A DNA stretch of 64,000 nucleotides from Clostridium sp. (GCF_017888565.1 NZ_JAGHFX010000004.1:62001-126000); one strand, 5' to 3'. Positions 48,061-57,873 are shown, counted from the stretch's first letter. Made by a program: numbers and translations. The notes: generated by a model from the letters alone, not told the origin.

Positions 48061-49095
48061 CTACAAATCATCTATAAGTGCTCCTGCCTTAGCATAAGCG
48101 GTTGATTTTGCTTCAAAGAAGTCTGTCTTTACTGAATTAGCATCTGCTAATGTATCTACCCACGCTGCTGGATTATTATAATAACCTTCGTAAATTTCAT
48201 CTAAGCCTATGGCCTTCATTCTTAAATTTCCTAGATACTTTATATAATCATTAATTAAATTTTTATTTATTCCTTGAATATTATCACCAATAACATAATT
48301 TCCCCAAAAAATTTCATGTTCAACTGCAATTTTCATCATTTCTTTTAGCTGACTTTTTAATTCTGCTGTAAATATTTCAGGTTGCTCTAACTGTAATTCT
48401 TTTAATATATTTCTAAATAACCAAAGATGAGTATTTTCATCTCTATTGATATATCTTATTTCTTGTGCTGAACCAGGCATTTTACCATTTCTCTCTAGAT
48501 TATAGAAAAACATAAATCCTGAATAAAAATATATTCCTTCTAATATATAGTTTGCCATTATAGTTTTAATAAGATTTTCTTGAGTTGGAGATTCTAAGAA
48601 GTTATTATACAATTCTCCTATAAATTTATTTCTTTCTAATAATCTTTTATCATCTTTCCATTGATATAATATTTCATTTCTCTTTTCTGGAGAGCATATT
48701 GTATCTAACATATAACTATAACTTTGTGAATGTACTGCTTCTTGAAAAGCTTGTATTGTTAGGCATAAATTAACTTCACTTGCTGTAATGTAATTATTAA
48801 TATTAGATAAATTTGCAGTTTGTATTGAGTCTAAGAATATTAAGAAAGAAAGTATTTTATCATAAGCTGTTCTTTCATCATTTGTTAACTTATTATAATC
48901 TTTTAAATCTTGAGCAAGATTTATTTCTTCTGGAATCCAGAAGTTATTCATCGCTTGCCTATACCAATCTGAAACCCAAGTATATTTCATATTATTGAAA
49001 TCATTTAAGTTAGTCGTATTTCCATTTATCATTCTCTTTTTAGATGTTTCTGTGTCACCAAACTCATTAAAAAGAGGCTTTTTGTTTATAAACAT
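48061..49095 (-). CDS. nrdB: Ribonucleotide reductase class Ia, beta subunit
   Basis: 344 residues. Houses the diiron-tyrosyl radical cofactor. Iron ligand motifs: QAFQEAVHSQSYSYML, ILEGIYFYSGFMFFY and INRDENTHLWLFRNIL. The C-terminal tail FFEAKSTAYAKAGALIDDL docks to NrdA. ATG start, 37 bases after nrdA. The class Ia enzyme needs oxygen, which is notable in an anaerobe that normally relies on class III. Confidence 0.95.
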   Translation of the reverse strand: MFINKKPLFNEFGDTETSKKRMINGNTTNLNDFNNMKYTWVSDWYRQAMNNFWIPEEINLAQDLKDYNKLTNDERTAYDKILSFLIFLDSIQTANLSNINNYITASEVNLCLTIQAFQEAVHSQSYSYMLDTICSPEKRNEILYQWKDDKRLLERNKFIGELYNNFLESPTQENLIKTIMANYILEGIYFYSGFMFFYNLERNGKMPGSAQEIRYINRDENTHLWLFRNILKELQLEQPEIFTAELKSQLKEMMKIAVEHEIFWGNYVIGDNIQGINKNLINDYIKYLGNLRMKAIGLDEIYEGYYNNPAAWVDTLADANSVKTDFFEAKSTAYAKAGALIDDL

Positions 49096-49132
49096 TTATT
49101 ACCCTCCAAGACCTTATTAGTATTATTCGAAC

Positions 49133-51364
49133 TTATGCTGAACAACTTTCACAATCACTTACAGTTAGTGATTTTGAACGAACATAGTATATTGATTTAA
49201 CTCCAGCTTTGCAAGCTTCTATATATAGATTCATAATTTGTCTCATAGTATAATTAGTTGTTATATATAAATTAAATGATTGCCCTTGATCTATATGTCT
49301 TTGTCTAACCCCATTTATTTGCACACACCATTTTTGATCTATGTTATATGCAGAATTATAATACCAATAGTTATCTTCATTTAAGTTTGGTGCAGTTTTT
49401 GGTATTATACTTCCCTTCTTCTCTTCAAGCCAAAATCTAGCCATTACTGGATCTACTCCTTCTGAAGTCCCTGCTATAGTTGCTGTTGAACCATTGGGAG
49501 CTACAGCCATCAGATATCCATTTCTCATTCCATGAGCATTTACTTCTTCCCTTAATTCATTCCACTTTTCTGATCTATATCCTCTAATATTAAAATAATT
49601 TCCATTATCCCAATCTGACCCTTCAAAACATGAATACCTTCCCTTTTCTTTTGAAATATTCATACTTGCTTTTATTGCATGATAGTTAATTCTTTCATAA
49701 ACATCATCTGCAAATTCTTTATGTCTATCTTCTGTCCAATGAATTAAATTATTTGCAAGCATATGATGATATCCACTTGTTCCTAGTCCTATAGCTCTAT
49801 ATTTTTTATTAGTAACTTCTGCAAATGGCACTGAATAGTAGTTTAAATCTATTACGTTATCCATAGCCCTTATTTGAGTTTCTACAACATATCCAAGTTC
49901 TTCATCATTTTTAACATCAACATTTCCCAAGACTACTGATGATAAATTACATACTACAAAATCACCTGATTTTATTTTTTCAACTATTATAGTATCTCCA
50001 TTTTCATCTTTTATTTCTGATTGCTGTATATCCATTGGGCTCATGTTTTGCATAATTTCTGTACAAAGGTTTGATGAGTAAATCATTCCTTTATGCTTAT
50101 TTGGATTCATCTTATTTACTGTATCTCTATAAAAAGCAAATGGAGTTCCAGTTTCGGCAGCGCTCTTTATTATTAATCTAACAATTTCTTTTACCGACAT
50201 AACTCTTTTACTTATGTTATCATCTTCAACACATTCGTAATATTTCTTCTCCCACTCTTCTCCATAGAAATCTTCTAATGAATATCCCTTTGCTAATCTA
50301 ATTTCATGAGGACACATCATGTACCAATTTGCATCTATATCTGTTTCTGCAAGCTTCCAAAATAAATCTGGATAACAAAGCCCTGGAAAGACATCATGTG
50401 CCTTCTTTCTATCATCGCCATTATTAGTTTTTAACTGTAAGAATTCAGGTAAGTCTTTATGCCAAGCATCTAACCATATGGCTACTGATCCATTTCTTAC
50501 TCCTAGCTGATCTACTGCTATTGCTGTATCATTAAATAATTTCACCCATGGTATTACACCACCAGAAGCTCCCTTGAATCCTCTTATAGGTGATTCTAAA
50601 GCTCTAACTTTACCGATATATATTCCCATTCCGCCACCAAACTTTGAAACTTCTGCAAAGTTATCAAGTGACTTATATATACCCTTTAAACTATCCTGTA
50701 CTGTATCTATAAAGCATGAGCTTAATTGATAAAATGGCTTTCTAGCATTAGACATTGTTGGTGTTGCCATTGTTGCCTTAAGAGAACTCAATACATCGTA
50801 AAATCTCTTTGCCCATAATACTCTTACTTCTTTTTTTTCTGGAATAGCTAAATGCATTGCTATTCCCATAAACATTTGTTGTGGAAGCTCTAATGTACTT
50901 CTATCAAAATCCTGAATTAAATATCTTTTTGCTAAAAGATTTATTCCACTATAAGTAAATAAAAAATCTCTTTCTGGTTTGATTTCATTTTCTAGCTCTA
51001 ATATTTCATCTCTTGTATAATTTTCTAATATGTATTTACCATAAAGCCCTTTTTCAGTTAATTGATTTATAAATACATATAAATCTCCATATATATCTTC
51101 ATCATTAGTAAGTCCTCTGTTTTTTCTTATCTTATCATAAAGTTTAAATACATAAAGTCTTGCTGCTGCATTTTGCCATTTTGGCTCTATATCTGATGTA
51201 AGCTCTAAAGCTACTTGTATTATTGAATCTCTTATTTCCTCATCTTCCATATTAGGTCTAACTATATGATTTAATGCTTCTAAAAGCCTTTCTTCTGTAT
51301 AAATCCCCTGACCATTATCTATCCCATCTAAAGCTAATCTACAAATATTAAGTAAATGTGTCAT
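49133..51364 (-). CDS. nrdA: Ribonucleotide reductase class Ia, alpha subunit
   Basis: 743 residues. The N-terminus starts directly in the helical domain (YTEERLLEALNHIVRPNMEDE) with no typical ATP-cone. Active-site region: QLSSCFIDTVQDSL, GGGMGIYIGKVRA, NLCTEIMQNM, VCNLSSVVLGNV. Redox-active C-terminal pair CESC and the radical-transfer tyrosines in KSIYYVRSKS. ATG after AAGGGGAAGAG. Two NrdR-type boxes precede it. Loss of the ATP-cone suggests no dATP feedback at the overall-activity site. Confidence 0.95.
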   Translation of the reverse strand: MTHLLNICRLALDGIDNGQGIYTEERLLEALNHIVRPNMEDEEIRDSIIQVALELTSDIEPKWQNAAARLYVFKLYDKIRKNRGLTNDEDIYGDLYVFINQLTEKGLYGKYILENYTRDEILELENEIKPERDFLFTYSGINLLAKRYLIQDFDRSTLELPQQMFMGIAMHLAIPEKKEVRVLWAKRFYDVLSSLKATMATPTMSNARKPFYQLSSCFIDTVQDSLKGIYKSLDNFAEVSKFGGGMGIYIGKVRALESPIRGFKGASGGVIPWVKLFNDTAIAVDQLGVRNGSVAIWLDAWHKDLPEFLQLKTNNGDDRKKAHDVFPGLCYPDLFWKLAETDIDANWYMMCPHEIRLAKGYSLEDFYGEEWEKKYYECVEDDNISKRVMSVKEIVRLIIKSAAETGTPFAFYRDTVNKMNPNKHKGMIYSSNLCTEIMQNMSPMDIQQSEIKDENGDTIIVEKIKSGDFVVCNLSSVVLGNVDVKNDEELGYVVETQIRAMDNVIDLNYYSVPFAEVTNKKYRAIGLGTSGYHHMLANNLIHWTEDRHKEFADDVYERINYHAIKASMNISKEKGRYSCFEGSDWDNGNYFNIRGYRSEKWNELREEVNAHGMRNGYLMAVAPNGSTATIAGTSEGVDPVMARFWLEEKKGSIIPKTAPNLNEDNYWYYNSAYNIDQKWCVQINGVRQRHIDQGQSFNLYITTNYTMRQIMNLYIEACKAGVKSIYYVRSKSLTVSDCESCSA

Positions 51365-51378
51365 ACTCTTCCCCTTCC

Positions 51379-51389
51379 ACTACATATAG
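51379..51389 (-). promoter_or_regulatory. Putative NrdR box 2
   Basis: CTATATGTAGT on the minus strand fits the NrdR-box core CWATATNTNGT. It lies 15 bases before the nrdA ATG, 42 bases from box 1. Confidence 0.55.
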
Positions 51390-51420
51390 TATGTAATATT
51401 CTTTCTCTTTCCATGAATAT

Positions 51421-51431
51421 ACAATATATAG
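51421..51431 (-). promoter_or_regulatory. Putative NrdR box 1
   Basis: CTATATATTGT fits the same core and overlaps the expected transcription start just downstream of the -10. Two boxes on one face of the helix are the usual NrdR arrangement, though commonly about three turns apart rather than four. Confidence 0.55.
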
Positions 51432-51434
51432 TTC

Positions 51435-51463
51435 ATTATAATTTTTATTTTTTCCTTTGTAAA
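51435..51463 (-). promoter_or_regulatory. Promoter of nrdAB
   Basis: TTTACA (51458-51463), 17-base spacer, TATAAT (51435-51440) on the minus strand. Confidence 0.7.
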
Positions 51464-51495
51464 ATTTAATAATCTAATGCTAAACAAGAAAAAAT

Positions 51496-51519
51496 GGAGA
51501 TATTCATTTAATATCTCCT
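51496..51519. terminator. Terminator of the Spx-family gene
   Basis: Stem GGAGATATT/AATATCTCC with a CATTT loop; A- and T-runs on both sides allow use in either direction. Confidence 0.75.
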
Positions 51520-51589
51520 TTTTTCACCTTTAATAATAGTTTTCACAAATAATTTTTATTTTTTAAAATTAAAAGTTAAATAATACTAA

Positions 51590-51946
51590 TTACTTTAACT
51601 TCTCTATCCAATCAGCTTCCTTAAATCCAACTAAGACAGTATTGTCCTTTATTACTATTGGTCTCTTTACCAGCATTCCATTAGATGCTAATATATCTAA
51701 AAGTTCATCTTCTGGTAATACTTTAACCTTATCTTTTAATTGCATTTCTCTATACAATACACCTGATGTATTGAAGAATTTATTAATTGATAAACCACTT
51801 TTAGCTATCCATTCTTTAAGTTCTTCTTTTGTTGGATTTTCATCAGCTATATGTCTATCTATAAATTCTATATTATTTTCTGTTAAAAACTTCTTTGCTT
51901 TTCTACATGTAGTACACTTTGGATATTCAATAAATAAAACTGACAT
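51590..51946 (-). CDS. Spx/ArsC-family thiol protein
   Basis: 118 residues, thioredoxin-like. Starts MSVLFIEYPKCTTCRKAKKFL with a CxxC pair (CTTC, Cys11-Cys14), then FIDRHIADENPTKEELKEW and LVKRPIVIKDNTVLVGF (the RP motif of the family). Members are either Spx-type transcription regulators or ArsC/YffB-like reductases. The CxxC favours the former or YusI-like, but the RNA polymerase interface cannot be judged. ATG after AGGAGTG. Confidence 0.85.
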   Translation of the reverse strand: MSVLFIEYPKCTTCRKAKKFLTENNIEFIDRHIADENPTKEELKEWIAKSGLSINKFFNTSGVLYREMQLKDKVKVLPEDELLDILASNGMLVKRPIVIKDNTVLVGFKEADWIEKLK

Positions 51947-51960
51947 ATTATCACTCCTAT

Positions 51961-52021
51961 ATTTAATTATTATTATTATTTAATTATTATTATTTAATTA
52001 TTATTATTTAATTATTATTAT
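51961..52021. repeat. 14-base AT-only tandem repeat
   Basis: Three perfect units of TTTAATTATTATTA plus a longer leading unit, ending 6 bases before the kinase stop codon. Slippage-prone, located between the two-component operon and the Spx-family promoter. Confidence 0.85.
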
Positions 52022-52027
52022 AACATA

Positions 52028-53815
52028 TTATTTCTTAGGTATGATTAAATAAATTTTAAACATGTCACCTTCTACTTCTATTTTTATACTTCCATTATGA
52101 AGCTCTACTATACTTTTTGTAATGGCAAGTCCCATACCAGAACCTTCTACAGATGAATTTCTTGATTTATCAGCTCTTGCAAACCTCTCAAATATATCTT
52201 GAGTATTAAAGTCCATTTCGTAATTAGATATATTTTTAAAAGATACTTCTACAGAGTTTTCTTTAGACGTTATATCTATATAAACTCTAGTATTATTAAG
52301 TGAATATTTTAAGGCGTTTACAATTATATTTTCAAATACCCTAGACATTAGCTTTCCATCTAAATCAACAAATATTTCTTCTTCATTTGAGCTTACCTTA
52401 AATTCCATATTTTTTTCTTCATATAAATTTGAATATTCCCCTACTCCTTGATAAACTAAAGAAACTATATCTATTTCATGTTTTTCTATAGTCATTTTAC
52501 CACTGTTTAATTTTGAAACCTCGAACAAATCTTCTATAAGGGTTTTTAATCTCTTTGAATTTCTATCTAAGATAGTCAAATAGTCCTTTCGTTCCTCTTC
52601 TGTTATATTAGAATCATTTAATATATTCACATAGTTTATTATTGATGTTAATGGTGTTTTTAAATCATGAGAAACATTGGAAATTAACTCTGTCTTTAAT
52701 TTTTCATTTCTTATTTTTTCATTTAAAGCTATTATATATCCTTCTCTTATTTGATTTATATTTTCTACTAACTCTTTAACTTCTCTTTCACCAATATCAC
52801 TTAATTTATATTCTAATTCACCTGAATTAATTTTCTTTAACCCATCATTAATAACTGAAATATCAAGACTTTTCTTTAAAGAATATAGCACGCATACTAA
52901 TGGAATTAATACTAAAATTAAAGTCCCTTTAAATGGATATCTAGTTAAAAATGTTACTAAAACATTTTGGTTTCTTATTCCTGCAATTAAATATAAATAC
53001 ACCAGTATTACTGCAATTGCTCCACCAAAAGAAAATATTATTTTATTTCGTGTATTTTTGTATTTATACCCATATCTTAAAACATAAACAAGTCTCTTTA
53101 AAACTTTAATTTCTAAGTGTATATTTTTACTATTAATTATAGAATTTATTATTATCTTTAGTAAAAGTACTATAGCAAAGATTGTTAAGACTATCATTAC
53201 TTTTGCTGTTATACTATCTGTCTTTATAAGATATGTATATACACTAGGATCTCTGTAATATATCTCTATATATTTATCTACATTTTGCTTACTTATCTTA
53301 TCCGTAGTGCTTGTAACATAATAATTATATTTATCTTTATTGTCTATTCTAACAGATGAATATCCAAATTCCTTTAAATATGCATTTATACTATCTTCAA
53401 GCAAGGCTATAGTATTATCATACTTCTCTATCGATTCACGTAACTTTATATCATTTGTAGTAAAGTTACCTGTTTCCTTATTTATCAATACATAAAATAG
53501 ATCCCCATAAAAATAATTTTTTTCAGATAAATGATCATTTTCATATTCTATTGGTCTAATATCTTCTAAATTATTTGTATTTGAATACATATAGCTTGAT
53601 ACATCTTTACTTTCATAATATATCATTGATTCTATGTATTTTTCTTTGTTTAATAATGCATCAAAAGTTCCTGCTCCTAAATCTGAAAAAATATTATTAA
53701 AAGATTGATAATATCCTATAGTTAATGTAACTAATAATATACATACGGTTAAAATCTCTACTCCCCATACACCTGTTATATAGCTTTTAATCTTCTCTTT
53801 CAATTTTATATCCAA
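52028..53815 (-). CDS. Sensor histidine kinase
   Basis: 595 residues, start taken as the TTG at 53815 overlapping the regulator gene by 29 bases; a second TTG four codons on is equally possible. Two-part sensor: an N-terminal helix (ILTVCILLVTLTIGYYQ), an extracellular domain at about 40-200, further membrane helices around 205-320, then HAMP-like linker, H-box SNVSHDLKTPLTSIINYVNIL, N-box VFENIIVNALKYS and G-box GSGMGLAITKSIVELHNG. Signal unknown. Forms a two-component pair with the next gene. Confidence 0.93.
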   Translation of the reverse strand: MDIKLKEKIKSYITGVWGVEILTVCILLVTLTIGYYQSFNNIFSDLGAGTFDALLNKEKYIESMIYYESKDVSSYMYSNTNNLEDIRPIEYENDHLSEKNYFYGDLFYVLINKETGNFTTNDIKLRESIEKYDNTIALLEDSINAYLKEFGYSSVRIDNKDKYNYYVTSTTDKISKQNVDKYIEIYYRDPSVYTYLIKTDSITAKVMIVLTIFAIVLLLKIIINSIINSKNIHLEIKVLKRLVYVLRYGYKYKNTRNKIIFSFGGAIAVILVYLYLIAGIRNQNVLVTFLTRYPFKGTLILVLIPLVCVLYSLKKSLDISVINDGLKKINSGELEYKLSDIGEREVKELVENINQIREGYIIALNEKIRNEKLKTELISNVSHDLKTPLTSIINYVNILNDSNITEEERKDYLTILDRNSKRLKTLIEDLFEVSKLNSGKMTIEKHEIDIVSLVYQGVGEYSNLYEEKNMEFKVSSNEEEIFVDLDGKLMSRVFENIIVNALKYSLNNTRVYIDITSKENSVEVSFKNISNYEMDFNTQDIFERFARADKSRNSSVEGSGMGLAITKSIVELHNGSIKIEVEGDMFKIYLIIPKK

Positions 53816-54482
53816 CTCCCCATACTACCTTTATATATTCAGGGTCTTTTGTATTAATTTCTATCTTTTCTCTTATCCTTCTAATATGAACAGTTACAGT
53901 ATTTTCACTTCTATAAAATGGTTCTTCCCATACTTTTTCATATATTTCTTTTATAGAGAAAACTCTTCCTAAATTTGAAGCTAAAAGTTGAAGTATCTTA
54001 AATTCTGTTGCCGTAACCTTTACCTCTTCTCCCCTTAAAAAAATTGTTTTTTCTTTATTATTTATTATCAAGTCCCTTACTTCTATTATGTCTGGACTCT
54101 CTCCTTCTAATTCCAAAGGCTTTTGATATCTTCTTAACTGAGATTTAACTCTAGCAACAAGTTCTAAATGATTAAAAGGTTTAGCTATATAATCATCAGC
54201 CCCTACATTTAAACCTAATATCTTATCGCTATCTTCTCCTTTGGCTGATAACATTATAATAGGTAAATTCCTTTTCTCCCTAATCTTTAGACATGTTTTT
54301 ATCCCATCCATTCTTGGCATCATTATATCTAAAACTATTAAATGTATTTTTTCTTTATCTAATAGATCCAAAGCCTCTATACCATCTTTAGCTTTAAATA
54401 CCTTCATACCTTCTCCTCTTAGATATATATCAATAGCATCTCTAATTTCTTTTTCATCATCAACTACTAAAACATTAAACAT
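53787..54482 (-). CDS. OmpR-family response regulator
   Basis: 231 residues. Receiver domain with acidic pocket VVDDEKE, phospho-Asp in HLIVLDIMMPRMDG (Asp53 region) and Lys in DDYIAKPF. Winged-helix DNA-binding domain at about 130-231 (VTATEFKILQLLASNLGRVFS, SENTVTVHIRRIREKI). ATG after GAGGGGTG. First gene of the pair. Neighbours give no clear target. Confidence 0.94.
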   Translation of the reverse strand: MFNVLVVDDEKEIRDAIDIYLRGEGMKVFKAKDGIEALDLLDKEKIHLIVLDIMMPRMDGIKTCLKIREKRNLPIIMLSAKGEDSDKILGLNVGADDYIAKPFNHLELVARVKSQLRRYQKPLELEGESPDIIEVRDLIINNKEKTIFLRGEEVKVTATEFKILQLLASNLGRVFSIKEIYEKVWEEPFYRSENTVTVHIRRIREKIEINTKDPEYIKVVWGVGYKIERED

Positions 54483-54664
54483 CTTTTCACCCCTCTATCA
54501 TATCCTATAATTATAATATCTTATATTATGAAATTTTACTAATTGTAAAAATTACATTTTTATTAAAATAATAAAATATACCTATAAGTTATTATTAACA
54601 TTCGATAGTATTTAATATATAATTTTAGTGTATATTTCTAACAGATAATTTTAAGGAGTTTGAT

Positions 54665-55525
54665 ATGCTACATAAGTTTACAATCAACAAGCACATGATT
54701 TTGGATTTCTTTTTTATTTTTGTTGGGTGTGTAATAGCATCTCTAGGAGTTAATTTATTTTTAGTTAATGCTCAATTACTTAGCGGTGGAGCTACTGGTA
54801 TAGCACTTATTTTACAATATTCAGCTGAAATACCTTCTGGTATAACTGTATTTATAATTAATATTCCTTTATTTTTTGTAAGTTATAAAATGCTAAATAA
54901 AAGACTTACTCTATATTCTGCAGTTGGAATGATTTCTCTATCAATTTCGCTTATAATTACGGAACCTTTATCCAACTTAGTAAAAGTAGATGATATATTA
55001 CTTTATTGTATTTACGGTGGAGTTTTATGCGGCCTAGGATATGGACTAGTTTTTTCAAGAAATGGATCAACTGGAGGTACTGATATTATCACGATGGTCC
55101 TTAGGAAGAAATATTCTAACTTTGAAATAGGTAAGCTTAGCTTCGGTATTAACTGTATAATAGTTTTTATAGGTGCATTAATTTTTGGAATTCCTAAAGC
55201 TCTTTATACTTTAATCTCTATGTTTGTTCAAGGAACTATAGTAGATAAAGTTATTAATGGATTTAATAGCAAGAAATTATTATTAATATTAACTGAAAAA
55301 GAGCAGGAAATAATAGAGTATGTTATTAAAGATATGAATAGAGGTGTTACTTCTCTAATTGCTGAAGGTGAGTACACACATGAGTTAAAGAAAATGCTTT
55401 ATATAGCTGTAACTTCATCTCAAATAATTCATTTGAAGAGCAAAATATTAAGAATAGACCCTAAAGCATTTATTACAATAATAGATGTTTCCGAAGTCAA
55501 TGGAAAGGGCTTTCATAAAATTTAA
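54665..55525 (+). CDS. YitT family membrane protein
   Basis: 286 residues, five to six membrane helices then a cytosolic DUF2179 domain. Markers: LGVNLFLVNAQLLSGGATGIALILQY, GLGYGLVFSRNGSTGGTDII, and the C-terminal LKSKILRIDPKAFITIIDVSEVNGKGF. Function of the family is unsettled. ATG after TTAAGGAG, divergent from the two-component operon, so the regulator could control it. Confidence 0.9.
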   Translation: MLHKFTINKHMILDFFFIFVGCVIASLGVNLFLVNAQLLSGGATGIALILQYSAEIPSGITVFIINIPLFFVSYKMLNKRLTLYSAVGMISLSISLIITEPLSNLVKVDDILLYCIYGGVLCGLGYGLVFSRNGSTGGTDIITMVLRKKYSNFEIGKLSFGINCIIVFIGALIFGIPKALYTLISMFVQGTIVDKVINGFNSKKLLLILTEKEQEIIEYVIKDMNRGVTSLIAEGEYTHELKKMLYIAVTSSQIIHLKSKILRIDPKAFITIIDVSEVNGKGFHKI

Positions 55526-55558
55526 TATTAATTATCTTGTAAAATATAAAATAATTTT

Positions 55559-55600
55559 GCCCCATATCTTAGATTTTATTTTCTCTAGTATGGGGCATTT
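55559..55600 (+). terminator. Terminator of the YitT gene
   Basis: Stem GCCCCATA/TATGGGGC followed by ATTTTTAT. Confidence 0.8.
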
Positions 55601-55811
55601 TTATAATTATTTTCTACAGTAATCAATTTATTTATATCTAAAAAAGTTCCCGAAATTTAATAGTAATATTTACTAATTATATTTTAAATACTAATTTATT
55701 TAAATTCTAAAAACCCTTTTTAAAATATAGTTAAATCTACTAAAATTGAATTTAAATAGTATATGAATATATATAAAATTTACTTCTAATAGTATAACTT
55801 TTTACTAACTG

Positions 55812-56396
55812 CTATATTGACTTTAAATAGGTCTCTTGTCCCACTTTATATAAGTTATTACCATTTGTATCTATTATAACTATTAAAGGCATATCTATTA
55901 CTTCCATCTTTCTAATAGCTTCTGCGCCTAAATCTTCATATGCAATTATTTCTGATGAAATTATACTTTTAGCAATTAATGCAGCTGCACCTCCAATAGC
56001 CCCTAAATATATGGCTTTATTTTTTACTATTGAATCCACTACCTCTTGATTTCTAGCACCCTTCCCTATCATGGCCCTTAATCCTAAATCTAGCAATCTA
56101 GGTGAGTAGGCATCCATTCTATAACTTGTTGTTGGTCCTGCTGATCCAATAACTTGTCCTTCTTTTGCAGGACTTGGCCCCACATAATATATTACTTCAT
56201 CTTTAATGTTTATTGGTAAATCATCACCCGAATCTAACAAATCAATTAATCTCTTATGTGCTGCATCCCTAGCTGAATATATAGTTCCTGTTAATAGGAT
56301 TGTATCTCCTGCCCTTAAATCTTTTATTTTTTCATATGTTAAAGGTGTGTTTATCTTTTTTTCCACAGTTTCTTTTCTAGTCTTTTTATTATCCAC
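55812..56396 (-). CDS. Fumarate hydratase, class I beta subunit
   Basis: 194 residues from a GTG eight bases after AAGGGG. Swivel domain of the two-subunit Fe-S fumarase/L-tartrate dehydratase family: GDTILLTGTIYSARDAAHKRL, YYVGPSP, GPTTSYRMDAYSPRLLDLG, and GAIGGAAALIAKSI. Catalyses reversible fumarate-malate hydration. The tartrate alternative cannot be excluded. Confidence 0.88.
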   Translation of the reverse strand: MDNKKTRKETVEKKINTPLTYEKIKDLRAGDTILLTGTIYSARDAAHKRLIDLLDSGDDLPINIKDEVIYYVGPSPAKEGQVIGSAGPTTSYRMDAYSPRLLDLGLRAMIGKGARNQEVVDSIVKNKAIYLGAIGGAAALIAKSIISSEIIAYEDLGAEAIRKMEVIDMPLIVIIDTNGNNLYKVGQETYLKSI

Positions 56397-56408
56397 AACT
56401 TTATCCCC

Positions 56409-57251
56409 TTATAAAATTATTTCTTTATGTCTAGTAGCATGACAACTTATATTTACAGCTACAGGTAGTCCTGCTATATGTGTTGGATATGTTTCAATAT
56501 TAAGGCCCAATGCAGTTGTCTTTCCTCCAAAGCCTTGTGGTCCTATTCCAAGCTTATTTATTTCCATTAGTAACTCTTCTTCTAAATCACTATAAAATTT
56601 ATTATTATTTCTATTGTTTATAGGTCTTAATAAAGCTTTTTTGGCTAAATATGCAGCTTTATCAAATGTTCCTCCTATTCCTACTCCTACAATCATAGGA
56701 GGGCATGGATTAGGTCCAGCATCTTTTACAACCTTTATTATAAAATTCTTAACTCCTTGTAACCCATCCGAAGGTTTAAGCATCTTTATTTGGCTCATAT
56801 TTTCTGAACCAAATCCTTTAGGTGCAACAGTTATTTTTACTTTATCACCAGGAACTATGTCATAATATATTATCGCTGGAGTATTATCTTTTGTATTAAC
56901 TCTATTTATAGGATCATTGACTACAGACTTTCTCAAATATCCTTCTTCATAACCTCTTCTAACACCCTCATTTATGGCCTCTTCAAGATTTCCTCCCACT
57001 ATATGAACATCTTGTCCGATTTCTATAAAAACACATGTTATTCCTGTATCTTGGCACATTGGCATTTTTTCATTTCTTGCTACTTCAGAATTTATTATTA
57101 TCTTGTCGAGTATATCATTAGCTAAATCCCAGGTTTCCTCTTTTTTAGCACTACTTAAAGCCTCATATACATCATTGGATAAATTATAATTTGAATCTAT
57201 GCATAATTTCTTTATAGCATCTGTAATTTTTTCAACATATATAGTTCTCAT
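56409..57251 (-). CDS. Fumarate hydratase, class I alpha subunit
   Basis: 280 residues from the ATG at 57251 after AGGAGG; an 11-codon upstream extension is rejected. Three cluster cysteines: MPMCQDTGITCVFIE, GPNPCPPMIVGVGIGGTFDKAA, and VNISCHATRHKEI, consistent with an oxygen-sensitive [4Fe-4S] enzyme. 12 bases from the beta gene, forming a two-gene unit. Confidence 0.92.
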   Translation of the reverse strand: MRTIYVEKITDAIKKLCIDSNYNLSNDVYEALSSAKKEETWDLANDILDKIIINSEVARNEKMPMCQDTGITCVFIEIGQDVHIVGGNLEEAINEGVRRGYEEGYLRKSVVNDPINRVNTKDNTPAIIYYDIVPGDKVKITVAPKGFGSENMSQIKMLKPSDGLQGVKNFIIKVVKDAGPNPCPPMIVGVGIGGTFDKAAYLAKKALLRPINNRNNNKFYSDLEEELLMEINKLGIGPQGFGGKTTALGLNIETYPTHIAGLPVAVNISCHATRHKEIIL

Positions 57252-57492
57252 AAATATCCTCCTATCCTTAACATAATAAATCATTAGTTACAATCTTAAA
57301 TTATGATAAATTAAATGATTATATATTTCAAAAAACTTTATAAATATATTAATAATGTATTTATTTTTTTCTCGAGGTCAAAAATCATTTTACATATAAT
57401 TATTTATTTTAATATAAAGCTTTTCATAAATATTTTATCATATTTTTATACTATAAATATTATATTTTAATAAATATGTGTAAGGAGAGTCT

Positions 57493-57657
57493 ATGATGAA
57501 TATAAACCTAAGTAAAATTGCTAACTTTATAGTTTACTTCCTTATTGCTGTATTAGTATTTTTTATAATTCATGCCCTAGCTAATTCTATTAATATTGAA
57601 TTTAAAAAAACACCTATAAATAGTCTAAAGGTAGATAATTCTATTTTAAATATATAA
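57493..57657 (+). CDS. 54-residue single-pass membrane protein
   Basis: ATG-ATG start behind AAGGAGAG. MMNINLSKIANFIVYFLIA leads into one long hydrophobic helix (about 11-31), followed by a short polar tail. Unrecognised. On the plus strand between the divergent fumarase genes and a convergent amidase gene, ahead of tandem terminators. A plausible small protein because the ribosome binding site and composition are good, but without homology it remains a prediction. Confidence 0.55.
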   Translation: MMNINLSKIANFIVYFLIAVLVFFIIHALANSINIEFKKTPINSLKVDNSILNI

Positions 57658-57795
57658 ATAAATGATCAAGTTTTATTCATATAACTTCAAATAAATATTT
57701 AATTTATTACTTAACTAAATATAGATAATTAACATTGTATAAATAAAGTTAGTATTTTAGTAGCCTATATAGAATTTAAATAATATATGATTTTA

Positions 57796-57825
57796 CAAGT
57801 AATTTTATTCAAATAAAATTACTTG
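57796..57825. terminator. First of tandem terminators
   Basis: Stem CAAGTAATTTTATT/AATAAAATTACTTG, very short loop; A- and T-runs flank it. Confidence 0.7.
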
Positions 57826-57831
57826 CAAAAT

Positions 57832-57873
57832 AAAACAAGATATATTATCTTTTTTATAATATATCTTGTTTTA
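57832..57873. terminator. Second of tandem terminators
   Basis: Stem AAAACAAGATATATTAT with its complement and a CTTTTTT loop. Together with the previous stem it blocks read-through between the small protein and the convergent amidase gene. Confidence 0.75.
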
